Assembly (NCBI GenBank): GCA_964392305.1
Contig: CAYMPV010000029.1
Coordinates: 14,620-78,619 of the forward strand
Reading direction: 5' to 3'
Origin: JACKIC01 sp964392305
GTDB lineage: Bacteria > Planctomycetota > UBA1135 > UBA2386
DNA: 64,000 nucleotides
In this document: positions 24,362 to 33,388 of the stretch, piece after piece
How positions within the stretch are numbered: the stretch's first letter is position 1
Layout of the letters: every line of letters begins with the position of its first letter
Notes under the pieces: model-generated
Told to the model about the DNA's origin: nothing
Database searches by the model: none
The model's input: the letters and a program-made list of their open reading frames with translations, nothing else
Position numbers and translations under genes: made by a program

Positions 24362-27130
24362 ATGACTCCGCCCGCCGCGCGCTCGTTGCTCCCGTTGTTG
24401 TTGCTGCTGGCGCCGCTCGCGGCGCAGGTGCCCGATCCCGCGCCGGTGGCGCCGCTGGTGTTGATGCCCGGGGTCACCTACGACCCGGCCATCCCGACGT
24501 TGCAGCAGGTGGTCGGTCACGCGACGGGTGAGGAGATCACGGCGCACGCGCAGGTCGAGAAGTACCTGCAGGCGCTGGTCGCCGCGTCGCGGCGCATGCG
24601 CCTGGTCGAGTTCGGGCAGAGCTGGCAGGGGCGCAAGCTCTACTACGCGGTCGTCGCCAGCGAGGCCAACCTGGCGCGCCTGCCGCAGATCCAGGTCGGC
24701 ATGCAACGGCTCGCCGACCCGCGCGGTCTCGCCGACGATGAGGCCGAACGGCTGCTCGGTGGGTTGCCGGCCGTGGGCTGGCTCGCCAACTGCGTGCACG
24801 GGGACGAGCCGTCGGGCACCGATGCGGCGCTGCAGGTGCTCTATCATCTGCTCGCGGCGCAGAACGATCCGGTCGTCGACAAGGTGTTCGCCGAATGTGT
24901 GGTGCTGGTCGACCCGCTGCAGAACCCGGACGGTCGTGATCGGTTCGTTCACTACACGCGGCAGGCGCGCGGCCGTTGGGCCGATGCGACGCCGCTCGGC
25001 GCCGAACACAGCCAGCCGTGGCCCACCGGCCGCAGCAACCACGCGTTGTTCGACATGAACCGCGACTGGTTCGCGCAGACCCAACCCGAGTCGCAGGCGC
25101 GCATCCGGGCGTTCATGGACTTCTGGCCGCTGGTCTACGTCGACCTGCACGAGATGGGCGGCAACTCGACCTACTACTTCCCGCCGCCCGCGGCACCCGT
25201 GCACAGCGAGGTCAGTGCCGGACAACGCAGCTGGCTGCAGCGTTACGGCCGCAACAACGCGCGCTGGTTCGATCGTTACGGGTTCTCGTACTTCACGCGC
25301 GAAGCCTACGACTCGTTCTATCCGGGTTATGGCGACAGCTGGCCGGCCTTCCACGGCAGCATCGGCATGACCTTCGAGATGGCCAGCGCGCGCGGCCTGG
25401 TCTACCGCCGCAACGACGACAGCCTGCTGCGTTACCGCGACGGGGTACTGCGTCACTTCGTGGCGTCGATGGCGACCTTGCAGACGCTCGCCGAAGGGCG
25501 CGCCGAGGCGTTGCGTTCGTTCTACGAACACCGCCGCGCCGGCGTGGCGCGGGGCGAACGCGGGCCGGTGCGTGAGTACGTGTTTCCCGCCCAGGGTGAC
25601 CGCACCCGCCTGGCCAGGTTGGCCAACCTGCTGCTGCAGCAGGGCATCGAAGTGCACGAGGCGACCGGCGAACTGCGCGCGGCGGCGGCGAGCCCGGTCG
25701 GCGGTGGTGAGCCGCAGCAGATGGTGTTCCCCGCGGGTTCGTTCGTGGTGTCGCTGACGCAGCCGGCCAGCACGCTGGCGCACGTGCTGATCGAACCGCA
25801 TTTCGACATGGACCCCGAGTTCCTCGCCGAGCAGAAGCGGCGTGAGGCGCGGCGCCTGGACACCGAGTTCTACGACCTGACCGCGTGGTCGCTGCCGCTG
25901 CTGTTCGGCGTACCGGTCTGGCAGACCGCGCAGTCGTGCAGCGGCGACCGGCGCCTGCTGCGGCCCGGTGAGGCGAGGGCCGGTCAGGAAGCGCTGCGTG
26001 AGCAGCCACCCGCGGTCGCGTACCTGATCGCGTGGGGCGACAACGGCGCCGCGGCGCTGCTCGCCGACCTGCTGCGCGGCGGCGTCAAGGTGCGTTGCAT
26101 CGATCGCAAGTTCGTGCACGAGGGACGTGAGTATCCGGCCGGCTCGCTGGTGGTGCGGGTCGGTGGCCAACCGCCCGAGCTGCATGCCCGTCTGCGCGAA
26201 CTCGCGACCGCGCATGGCGTCACGGTGCGCTGCGCCGACTCGTCGTGGGTCGACAGCGGTCCCGACTTCGGCAGCAACCGCTCGAACGTGCTCATGGTGC
26301 CGCGCGTGCTGATGTTGTGGGACCGCCCCGTCAACGCCTACTCCGCCGGCTGGGTGCGGTACCTGCTCGAGCAGCGTTATGGCGTGCCGGTGACGCCGGT
26401 GCGCACCCACGACCTGGCGCGGGTCGAACTCGACCGCTTCACGGTGATGATCCTGCCCGAAGGCAGCGGCTACGGCGACGTGCTCGGCGAGCGTGGCACC
26501 AAGGCGATCGTCGGCTTCGTCGAACGCGGCGGTGTGTTGATCACGCTCGGCAGCGCGACGCGGTGGCTCACCGGCAAGGACGTCGGCTTGTTGGCGAGCG
26601 AGGAGGAGCCGCGGCGCAAGGCGGGCAAGGGGCAGGCTGCTGACGGGCCCAAGGGAGAGGCCGCTGACCAGCCGGCGACCGAGCCCGAACGCAAAGCCGA
26701 GCCGGGCGAGAAGAAGGTCGCGAACGCGGACGCGCCGTTCGACTACGACGCCGCCATCCGCCCCGAGAAGGAGTCACCGCCGGCGGTGCCGGGTGCGATC
26801 CTCGAAGTGAAGGTCGATCCCGATCACTGGCTCGGCTTCGGTTACCACGGCAGCGCGTTCGTCGTGCACGACTCGTCCAACATCCTGACGCCGGTCAAGC
26901 TCGATCGCGGCACCAACGTCGCGATCTACGCGCCCGAAGCCGAGCTGGTGCGCGCCGGCTTCGTCTGGGACGAAACGAAGAAGCAGCTGCCGCAGAAGGC
27001 CTATCTCGTGCACCAGCCGCGCGGTCGCGGCCACGTCGTCGCGTTCGCCGAAGACCCCAACGTGCGCGCATTCGCCGACGGGCTCAATCTGTTGTTGCTC
27101 AACGCCGTGTTGCTGACCGCAGGCCGGTGA
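24362..27130 (+). CDS. Secreted M14-family zinc carboxypeptidase with C-terminal extension
   Basis: A 922-residue protein (start ATG 24362; GTG 24356 also possible) with a signal peptide. The N-terminal half is an M14 peptidase: NCVHGDEPSG supplies the His and Glu zinc ligands, VDPLQNPDGRDRF is a family strand, YVDLHEMGGNSTYYF contains the third ligand His, and MTFEMASARG carries the probable catalytic Glu. The C-terminal half includes a region like a glutamine-amidotransferase-type Rossmann domain (VMILPEGSGYGDVLGERGTKAIV) and a charged linker of Lys/Ala/Glu around residues 750-790. It likely removes C-terminal residues from peptides or cell-wall peptides. Its stop overlaps the ABC ATPase start (GTGA). 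Confidence 0.82.
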   Translation: MTPPAARSLLPLLLLLAPLAAQVPDPAPVAPLVLMPGVTYDPAIPTLQQVVGHATGEEITAHAQVEKYLQALVAASRRMRLVEFGQSWQGRKLYYAVVASEANLARLPQIQVGMQRLADPRGLADDEAERLLGGLPAVGWLANCVHGDEPSGTDAALQVLYHLLAAQNDPVVDKVFAECVVLVDPLQNPDGRDRFVHYTRQARGRWADATPLGAEHSQPWPTGRSNHALFDMNRDWFAQTQPESQARIRAFMDFWPLVYVDLHEMGGNSTYYFPPPAAPVHSEVSAGQRSWLQRYGRNNARWFDRYGFSYFTREAYDSFYPGYGDSWPAFHGSIGMTFEMASARGLVYRRNDDSLLRYRDGVLRHFVASMATLQTLAEGRAEALRSFYEHRRAGVARGERGPVREYVFPAQGDRTRLARLANLLLQQGIEVHEATGELRAAAASPVGGGEPQQMVFPAGSFVVSLTQPASTLAHVLIEPHFDMDPEFLAEQKRREARRLDTEFYDLTAWSLPLLFGVPVWQTAQSCSGDRRLLRPGEARAGQEALREQPPAVAYLIAWGDNGAAALLADLLRGGVKVRCIDRKFVHEGREYPAGSLVVRVGGQPPELHARLRELATAHGVTVRCADSSWVDSGPDFGSNRSNVLMVPRVLMLWDRPVNAYSAGWVRYLLEQRYGVPVTPVRTHDLARVELDRFTVMILPEGSGYGDVLGERGTKAIVGFVERGGVLITLGSATRWLTGKDVGLLASEEEPRRKAGKGQAADGPKGEAADQPATEPERKAEPGEKKVANADAPFDYDAAIRPEKESPPAVPGAILEVKVDPDHWLGFGYHGSAFVVHDSSNILTPVKLDRGTNVAIYAPEAELVRAGFVWDETKKQLPQKAYLVHQPRGRGHVVAFAEDPNVRAFADGLNLLLLNAVLLTAGR

Positions 27131-27876
27131 CCGCGGCGCTGCAGTTCGAAGGGATCTCGTTCGCGCCGCCACACCGCCGCGGCGGAGACCGGTTCGCGAT
27201 CGCAGCGCTGGATCTCGCGGTGGCCCGCGGCGAGTGGCTGGCGCTGCTCGGCCCGAGCGGCAGCGGCAAGACCACCCTGCTGCGCCTGGCGCTGCGACTG
27301 CTCGAACCGACGTCCGGCACGATCCGGCTCGGTGGTGCACTTGCCGCGCAACTCGATCCGGTGTCGTGGCGCAGGCGGCTGGGTTACGTGCCGCAGTCCG
27401 GCGGTCTGTTCCCCAACTTGTCGGTGCGCGACAACGTCGGGTTGGTCGCTGCGGTGCGCGGCGACGATCGAACGTCGCTGCGGGCGCGCAGCGACGAACT
27501 GCTCGAGCGGGTGCGGCTGCCGGCGGCCCAGTTCGGCGAACGGCGCCCGCAGACGCTGTCGGGTGGTCAGCGGCAGCGCGTCGCGTTGGCCCGCGCGCTG
27601 CAACTCGATCCCGAGGTGCTGCTGTTCGACGAGCCGTTCGGGGCGCTCGATCCGGTGACGCGCACCGAGCTGCGCCGCGAGCTGCGGCAGCTGCCGGCGC
27701 TGGCGGGTCGCACCGCCGTGCTGGTCACGCACGACCTCGACGAGGCCTTCGAGCTGGCCGACCGCATCGCCCTGCTCGACGCCGGCTCGATCGTGCAGGT
27801 CGGCACCGGAGCCGAGCTGCGGGCTCGACCCGCGACGCCGTGGGTGACGCGGTTCCTGTCGGGAGGGGCGCGATGA
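27127..27876 (+). CDS. ABC transporter ATP-binding subunit (osmoprotectant/quaternary-amine type)
   Basis: A 249-residue ATPase from GTG 27127, coupled to the M14 peptidase gene. Walker A GPSGSGKTT, Q-loop YVPQSGGLFPNL, signature LSGGQRQRVALARAL, Walker B VLLFDEPFGALDP and the H-loop VTHDLDEAF are all intact. The YVPQSGGLFPxLSVRDN pattern is typical of the OpuA/ProV/OpuC type ATPases. Together with the following fused binding protein-permease it forms a complete importer. Confidence 0.92.
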   Translation: MTAALQFEGISFAPPHRRGGDRFAIAALDLAVARGEWLALLGPSGSGKTTLLRLALRLLEPTSGTIRLGGALAAQLDPVSWRRRLGYVPQSGGLFPNLSVRDNVGLVAAVRGDDRTSLRARSDELLERVRLPAAQFGERRPQTLSGGQRQRVALARALQLDPEVLLFDEPFGALDPVTRTELRRELRQLPALAGRTAVLVTHDLDEAFELADRIALLDAGSIVQVGTGAELRARPATPWVTRFLSGGAR

Positions 27877-29465
27877 ACGCACGCCGTCTCGCCGTGGTGC
27901 CGGCGCTGCTGCTGCTGTCGGTCTGGTGTGCGGCGCAACAACCCGGCCGCTTCGTGGTCGGCAGCAAGGACTTCACCGAATCGCACGTGCTCGCCGAACT
28001 GATGGCCAGGGTGATCGCCGCGCACACCGACCTGCAGGTCGAGGTGAGGGCCGGCCTCGGCGGCACCATGACCTGCCTCGCGGCGCTGCGCAGCGGCGAG
28101 ATCGACGCCTACGCGGAATACACGGGCACGGGCTGGGCGGTGGTGCTCGGGCAGCAAGGCGTTCCCGGCGGCGCGCTGCAGACGTTCCTGCGCGTGCAGC
28201 AGGCGACCCGCGAACGACACGACCTCGAATGGCTCACGCCGTTCGGCTTCGCCAACGGCTACGCGCTGGCGATGCGTGAAGCGCACGCCGAAGTGCTCGG
28301 CGTACGTTCGATGTCCGACCTCGCGCGGGTCGCCAAGGAGCTGCGCGCGGCGTTGAGCATCGAGTTCCACGAACGCGCCGACGGCTGGCCGGGGCTGCGC
28401 GAACGCTACGCGATGGCGTTCGCCGAGGTGCGCACGATCGAACACGCACTGGCCTATCAGGCGATCACCGCCGAGGCCGTCGACGTCATCGATGTCTACA
28501 CCACGGACGGCAAGCTGCTCGGCCTGCCGCTGCGGGTGCTCGTCGACGACCTGCAGTTCTTTCCGCCCTACGACGCCGCGCCGGTGGTGCGCGGTCCGGC
28601 CCTGCGCACGCACCCCGAGGTGGGCACCGCGCTGCAGCGATTGGCTTTCGCGCTGACCGATCGTGACATGATCGAACTCAACCACCGGGCCGAGGCTTCG
28701 GGTGGGCGCATCGGCGACGTCGCCGCGGCCTGGCTCGAACAGCGGGGGTTGCTCGGCGCGGCGGCGGCGGCGCGCGATGAGGTGCAGCGGCGGTCGCTGG
28801 CCGAGTTCCTGCAGGCGCGGGCCGGTGGCCTGCTCGCGCGCTGTCTCGAACACCTGTTGTTGGCGTTGTCGGCGGTGCTGTTGGCGACGCTGGCCGCCGT
28901 GCCGCTGGCGATCTGGGCGCGACATCGGCCGCGCGCGGAGCGGTTGCTGCTCGGCTTCGCCGGGGTGATGCAGACCGTGCCGAGCCTGGCGCTGCTCGCG
29001 TTCCTGGTGGCGGTGCCGGGGCTGGGGCTGTCGCTGCGTTCCGCGGTGCTGGCGCTGTTCCTGTACGCGCTGCTGCCGATCGTGCGCAACACGCTCGCCG
29101 GCCTGCGGTCGGTGTCACCCGAGTTGCGTGAGACGGCGATGGCGATCGGTCTGTCGCCGGCGCAGAGCCTGCGACGGGTCGAGCTGCCGTTGGCGATGCC
29201 GACGATCGCCGCGGGTGTGCGCATCGCCACGGTGACCAGCATCGGTGTGGCGACGCTGGCCGCGTTCCTGGGCGCCGGGGGCCTGGGCGAGCCGATCCTG
29301 CAAGGGCTGTATCTCGCCGACGTGCGTCTGGTGCTGCTCGGTGCGGTGCCGGCGGCGGCGCTGGCGCTGCTCGCCGACGCGTGGCTGGGTCGCGTCGCGC
29401 GGCGGCTGTCGCCGACCGACGGTGACGCGCACGCCGATCAGGAACGCGACCAGCGCAGCGCGTAG
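27873..29465 (+). CDS. Fused substrate-binding protein-permease of an osmoprotectant-type ABC importer
   Basis: A 530-residue protein from ATG 27873, overlapping the ATPase stop (ATGA). After a signal peptide or TM1 (residues 1-23), residues about 25-290 form a type II OpuC-like binding domain (FVVGSKDFTESHVLAELMAR, GLGGTMTCLAALRSGEIDAYAEYTGTGW). Residues about 310-500 form a permease with the EAA-type motif AMAIGLSPAQSLRRVELPLAMPTI. Such importers take up glycine betaine, choline, carnitine or ergothioneine. The binding domain precedes the permease here; in OpuF- or EgtU-type fusions known to me it follows. The 3' end overlaps the convergent methyltransferase gene by 28 bp. Confidence 0.88.
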   Translation: MNARRLAVVPALLLLSVWCAAQQPGRFVVGSKDFTESHVLAELMARVIAAHTDLQVEVRAGLGGTMTCLAALRSGEIDAYAEYTGTGWAVVLGQQGVPGGALQTFLRVQQATRERHDLEWLTPFGFANGYALAMREAHAEVLGVRSMSDLARVAKELRAALSIEFHERADGWPGLRERYAMAFAEVRTIEHALAYQAITAEAVDVIDVYTTDGKLLGLPLRVLVDDLQFFPPYDAAPVVRGPALRTHPEVGTALQRLAFALTDRDMIELNHRAEASGGRIGDVAAAWLEQRGLLGAAAAARDEVQRRSLAEFLQARAGGLLARCLEHLLLALSAVLLATLAAVPLAIWARHRPRAERLLLGFAGVMQTVPSLALLAFLVAVPGLGLSLRSAVLALFLYALLPIVRNTLAGLRSVSPELRETAMAIGLSPAQSLRRVELPLAMPTIAAGVRIATVTSIGVATLAAFLGAGGLGEPILQGLYLADVRLVLLGAVPAAALALLADAWLGRVARRLSPTDGDAHADQERDQRSA

Positions 29466-30058
29466 TTCTCGGTCAGGCCGAGGGCGCATTCCTCGCGCAG
29501 CACGAACCCGGCGGCGGCGATCTCGGCGCAGACCGTGGCCTTGTCGGCGCGCACGTGCTCGACGATGAACTCTCGACTGACTCCGGGGATGCGCTCGAAG
29601 TCGACCACGAACAGTTCGCCGCCGGGTCGCAGCACCGAGTGCAGGTCGATGAGCATCGCCTGCGGAAACTCGAGGTGATGGTAGGTGTCGCAGATCAGCA
29701 CCCGATCGGCGCATCCGGCCGGCAGGCCGGTGGTCTGCATGCTGCATCGCCGCGCGCTGATGTTCGGCAACCGCAGCGCCGCCGTCAGCCGCTGCAGCTG
29801 CGCGACGAAGGCCGGCACGGGATCGAGCGCCAAGACCTCGCCGGTGGGCCCGACGGCGCGCGCCAGCAGTTCGGTGAACACGCCGGTGCCGGCGCCGAGA
29901 TCGACCACCGTCTCCCCGGCCCGCGCGCCGAACGCCGAGACGATCGCGTCGCGGTGCACGTAGACGTCGCGGGTGTCGGCGGTGAAGCGCGCCTGCATGT
30001 TCGCCACGTCGAGATCCGGCGCCAGGAAGTCGCGGTTGATGTCCGGGCGGATACTCAT
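29438..30058 (-). CDS. Class I SAM-dependent methyltransferase
   Basis: A 206-residue enzyme from ATG 30058. The SAM site is clear: TVVDLGAGTGVFTELLA (motif I), EVLALDPVPAF (motif II), and ADRVLICDTYHHLEFPQAML (motif IV region), followed by LRPGGELFVVDFE. This is the pattern of UbiE/COQ5-like and small-molecule methyltransferases. Substrate unknown. It overlaps the importer gene tail to tail. Confidence 0.82.
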   Translation of the reverse strand: MSIRPDINRDFLAPDLDVANMQARFTADTRDVYVHRDAIVSAFGARAGETVVDLGAGTGVFTELLARAVGPTGEVLALDPVPAFVAQLQRLTAALRLPNISARRCSMQTTGLPAGCADRVLICDTYHHLEFPQAMLIDLHSVLRPGGELFVVDFERIPGVSREFIVEHVRADKATVCAEIAAAGFVLREECALGLTENYALRWSRS

Positions 30059-30116
30059 GGTCCGGTGGGCACGCGAGGCGTGCAGTCGTCGTGTCGCGTC
30101 GGCATCATGCGGGCCC

Positions 30117-31151
30117 GTGTCCTCGCCGCCAACCGATCCTTCGCCGCGCTCCCACGTCGGCATCGCGCTGACCTCGCTGGTGGTGGCCGTGCTGCTGCTC
30201 GGGGTGAAGTTCTGGGCCTACTACCTGACCGGGTCGCAGGCGGTGCTCGGCGATGCGCTCGAGTCGATCGTCAACGTGATCGCGGCGGCGTTCGCGCTGA
30301 CCGTCGTGGCCTACGCCGGCCGACCCGCGGACCGCGACCACCCGTTCGGGCACGGCAAGGTCGAGTTCTTCTCGGCGTTCCTCGAAGGCAGCCTGGTGGC
30401 GATCGCGGCGGTGCTGATCCTGTGGCAGGCCACGTCGGCGCTGTTGCGCGGCGTGCAGCTCGAGCAGCTCGACCTGGGCCTTGCCCTGACGTTCGGCGCC
30501 GGCGTGGCCAACGGCTTGCTCGGCCTGTGGCTGGTGCGCTACGGCAAGCGTCATCACTCGGCGGCGATCGAAGCCGACGGCCACCACGTGCTGTCCGACT
30601 TCTGGACCAGCGTCGCAGTGGTGCTCGGCCTGGGCCTGGTGCGTCTCACCGGGCTGGCCTGGCTCGATCCGGCGGTGGCCGCGTTGATGGCGTTCTGGCT
30701 GCTCTACACCGGGTACCGGATCGTGCGCCGCGCGGCCGGCGCGTTGCTCGACGAAGAGGACCCGGTTCTGTTGCAGCAACTGGTCGCCGTGCTCGCGCCG
30801 CGCGTGCGCGACGGCGTGATCCGCATCCATCACCTGCGGGCGATCCGCTCGGGCCGGTTCCGCCACGTCAGCGCGCACCTCGTCGTGCCCGAGTTCTGGA
30901 CCGTCGAGCGTGCCCACGACGCCGCCGAAGCGCTCGCCGCGGAAGTGCTCGCCGAGCTGCCGGGCGAAGGCGACATCGACTTCCACACCGACCCGTGTGA
31001 ACGCGCCTACTGCGCGATGTGTGACTTCGAGCCGTGTTCGGTGCGGCGCGAGGCGTTCACCGGCATGCGGCCGTTGACGGTCGACGAGGCCGTGTTGCCC
31101 GATCCCGATGTGCACGCGCAGCCGTCGCTGCGGCCGCGCGAGCGGGCCTGA
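30117..31151 (+). CDS. Cation diffusion facilitator (CDF) transporter with Cys-rich C-terminus
   Basis: A 344-residue CDF protein; GTG 30117 is the likely start. Six TM segments are visible. TM2 carries GDALESIVNVIAA (a Glu-x3-Asn variant at the usual His/Asp-x3-Asp metal positions), the TM2-3 loop has the family HPFGHGKVEFFSA, and TM5 has HHVLSDFWTS. The cytosolic C-terminal domain contains a CxxxxCxxCxxxxC cluster (DPCERAYCAMCDFEPC), a possible metal-sensing site. CDF proteins export Zn, Fe, Mn or Co; the altered TM2 site suggests a subclass specificity that cannot be named here. Confidence 0.88.
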   Translation: MSSPPTDPSPRSHVGIALTSLVVAVLLLGVKFWAYYLTGSQAVLGDALESIVNVIAAAFALTVVAYAGRPADRDHPFGHGKVEFFSAFLEGSLVAIAAVLILWQATSALLRGVQLEQLDLGLALTFGAGVANGLLGLWLVRYGKRHHSAAIEADGHHVLSDFWTSVAVVLGLGLVRLTGLAWLDPAVAALMAFWLLYTGYRIVRRAAGALLDEEDPVLLQQLVAVLAPRVRDGVIRIHHLRAIRSGRFRHVSAHLVVPEFWTVERAHDAAEALAAEVLAELPGEGDIDFHTDPCERAYCAMCDFEPCSVRREAFTGMRPLTVDEAVLPDPDVHAQPSLRPRERA

Positions 31152-31155
31152 CGGC

Positions 31156-32706
31156 TCACCAGCGCAGCGTCTCGATCGTGGTCAGCGTCGCGCTCGCGCC
31201 CTGGCCGCCGAGCAGCAGCACCGTGCCGTCGGGCAGCAGCGCGCTGTTGTGGCCGCTGCGCGGCGAGGTCAGGTTGGGCAACGGCGACCAGCTGTTGGTG
31301 TTCGGGTCGAACAGTTCGACGCCGTCGATGCTGGCGGGGGTCGTCAACGTGCCCTGCGCGCCGCCGCAGACGACGACGCGGCCGTCGGCGAGTCGGGTGG
31401 CCGAGTGCAGCGCCCGCGCCGTGCTCATGTTCGCGGTCGACCAGCTGTTGGTGGTCGGGTTGTAGAGCTCGGCGCCGACGATCGGCGCCGCGTTGGCGGC
31501 GCCGGCGAGGTTGGGCACGTTGGTGCCGCCCGTCATCAGCACGCGGCCGTCGTTCAGCGTCACCTGGTTGTACTGATGGCCGGCGCGTCCCTGGCTCATG
31601 TTCGGGCCGTTGCTCCAGGCGTTGGTGTTGGGGTTCCAGCGCTGCACGTTGGGCGTGCTCACCGCCGAGATCGGGATGCCGAACAGCAGGCCGACCTCGA
31701 CGCCGCCACTGACCATCACCTGGTTGTTGCTCAGCAGCGTCAGCGCCGGCGCCAGGCGGCGACCGCCGATGTTGGGTGCGCTGCTCCACGTGCCCGTAGC
31801 CGGGTTGAAGATCTCGGCCGAGTTCAGCGTGCTGGTGATCGCGGTGACCGTGTCGACCAGGCTCGAAGTGCCACCCGCGACCATGACGCGGCCGTCGGCG
31901 AGCAGGCAGGCGGCGTGCAGCACGCGCGCCGTCGCCATGCTGCCGGTGTTGCTGAAGCTGTTGGTCGCCGGGTTGTAGATCTCACACGAAGACAACACGG
32001 TGCCGGTGTCGTCGGCGCCGCCGATGACCAGCACGCGGCCGTCGTTGAGCGTGACCGGCAGGTGCAACGCGCGCGCCGTGCCCATCGTCGCGCCCGCGCT
32101 CACCGTCATCGTGCGGAAGTTCCAGCGTTCGCTGGTGGCCAGGCCGGTCGCCGAGGTCAGGCTGCCCGAGCCACCGCCCGCGACGAGGAAGTCACCGGCG
32201 CCCGCGTCGTTGTCGCGATCGAAGAAGCCGGCGCCGAACGCGCGGCCCGCGAGCAGTGCCGCCGGCGCGAGCAGGCCCTGGCCGGCGATGCTGGCCTGGG
32301 TGCGCACGGCGTTGGAGATCTGCCCGATCACCGGCCCGCTGCTGTTCAGCATCAGCGTCTGCCAGGAGAACCGCAGGTCGTGGTAGGCGGGATCGACCGG
32401 CAGGTTGAGGTTGAAGGTCGCCGCGCCGCTGCCGTTGGTGGCGTAGACGTACCAGGCGCCGAGCAGTTCGGTGCCGACCTGCACGCTGCGCGTTTCCCCA
32501 GGCACGTAGTTGGACAGGTTGGTCGGGCCGGAGAAGAACGAGACCATCGCCACGCCGAGGTTGTTCGCGGGTGCGTTGCTCACCGCCAGGGTCAAGGTGC
32601 TGCCGAGTGCGCCGGCGGTGCGCTTGTCGAGGTCGAAGTCGTTCTGCGCGACGAGGATCCCGGGGAACGAACCGAGGAGGAGGAGCAGGTGCTGGCGAAG
32701 ACGCAT
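31156..32706 (-). CDS. Secreted kelch-repeat protein
   Basis: A 516-residue protein with a signal peptide ending I-L-V-A-Q. Residues about 25-150 form a beta domain like the C-terminal domain of other secreted proteins here (ELLGAWYVYATNGSG). Residues about 165-516 contain about six kelch-type repeats of the form ATARxLHxAxxLxDGRVxVxGG with AEIYNPATNSWS, the classical kelch double glycine followed by the Tyr/Trp pair. These build a beta-propeller that binds protein or carbohydrate. The gene order (convergent with CDF) gives no functional link. Confidence 0.88.
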   Translation of the reverse strand: MRLRQHLLLLLGSFPGILVAQNDFDLDKRTAGALGSTLTLAVSNAPANNLGVAMVSFFSGPTNLSNYVPGETRSVQVGTELLGAWYVYATNGSGAATFNLNLPVDPAYHDLRFSWQTLMLNSSGPVIGQISNAVRTQASIAGQGLLAPAALLAGRAFGAGFFDRDNDAGAGDFLVAGGGSGSLTSATGLATSERWNFRTMTVSAGATMGTARALHLPVTLNDGRVLVIGGADDTGTVLSSCEIYNPATNSFSNTGSMATARVLHAACLLADGRVMVAGGTSSLVDTVTAITSTLNSAEIFNPATGTWSSAPNIGGRRLAPALTLLSNNQVMVSGGVEVGLLFGIPISAVSTPNVQRWNPNTNAWSNGPNMSQGRAGHQYNQVTLNDGRVLMTGGTNVPNLAGAANAAPIVGAELYNPTTNSWSTANMSTARALHSATRLADGRVVVCGGAQGTLTTPASIDGVELFDPNTNSWSPLPNLTSPRSGHNSALLPDGTVLLLGGQGASATLTTIETLRW

Positions 32707-32874
32707 GATGACTGCCTGTGGCGAGAAGTGGGGGGCGCAAGCCTAGCCGCTGGTTACGTTCGGGGTAACCGGGCAAAGCCGCGCGATGCTGCGGACCTGC
32801 ACAATGGCCGCAGCGCCCGGCAATTTGGGGCTCAAGGTGGGCGCGCCGCGTCCGAGAATGAGACGGAGGTGCCG

Positions 32875-33387
32875 ATGCCAGACGATTCGGTGCACAGTGC
32901 AAGTCCGATTCCAGGGCTGGCCGGCTTCGGCGGGCGAGCGCCCATGCCAGCGGTGCGTCCCAAGGAGCATCCGCCAGAACAGCCGCCGCCCCAGGCCGGT
33001 GACGAGGTGTCTCTGCGCCACGGTCGCACGCTGGGGTTGCGCCTGCTGCGCGAACGGGTGTTGGCCAAGACCCGCGCGCGCTTGGGCCTGTCCGAGCAGG
33101 CGCATGGCCCGACCTTCGCCGAGGTGACGCAGGGCGAGCCCGTCGGCGCGTTCCTCGGCCGGCTGTTGTCGGCGCAGAACCAACTGGCCGCGCAGCGAGC
33201 GGCATCGTGGGCCGGCGCGCGGTTGCGCCAGGCGCTCGCCGACGCGCTTCAGGACGGCGCTGCCGAAACGCTCGAACTGCTGGCCGCCGAAGAAGTGCCC
33301 GACGAGGCCGCGGTGACGGTCGTGGTCGAGGTGCTCGCCGAGTTCGGTCGTCGCCTCGACGCGCTGGTCGCCGAGCTGCGACGTTGA
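32875..33387 (+). CDS. Hypothetical protein, 170 residues
   Basis: The start ATG 32875 is supported by a good GGAGGT Shine-Dalgarno about 4 bases upstream; longer upstream extension is unlikely because it would run through the divergent kelch promoter. The first 45 residues are Pro-rich and unstructured (HPPEQPPPQAGDE). Residues about 48-170 are Ala/Leu/Arg-rich and probably helical, including LGLRLLRERVLAKTRARLGL and VEVLAEFGRRLDALVAELRR. No TM segment or signal peptide. No family recognised. It might be an adaptor or DNA/protein-binding helical protein; nothing more can be stated. Confidence 0.6.
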   Translation: MPDDSVHSASPIPGLAGFGGRAPMPAVRPKEHPPEQPPPQAGDEVSLRHGRTLGLRLLRERVLAKTRARLGLSEQAHGPTFAEVTQGEPVGAFLGRLLSAQNQLAAQRAASWAGARLRQALADALQDGAAETLELLAAEEVPDEAAVTVVVEVLAEFGRRLDALVAELRR

Positions 33388-33388
33388 T

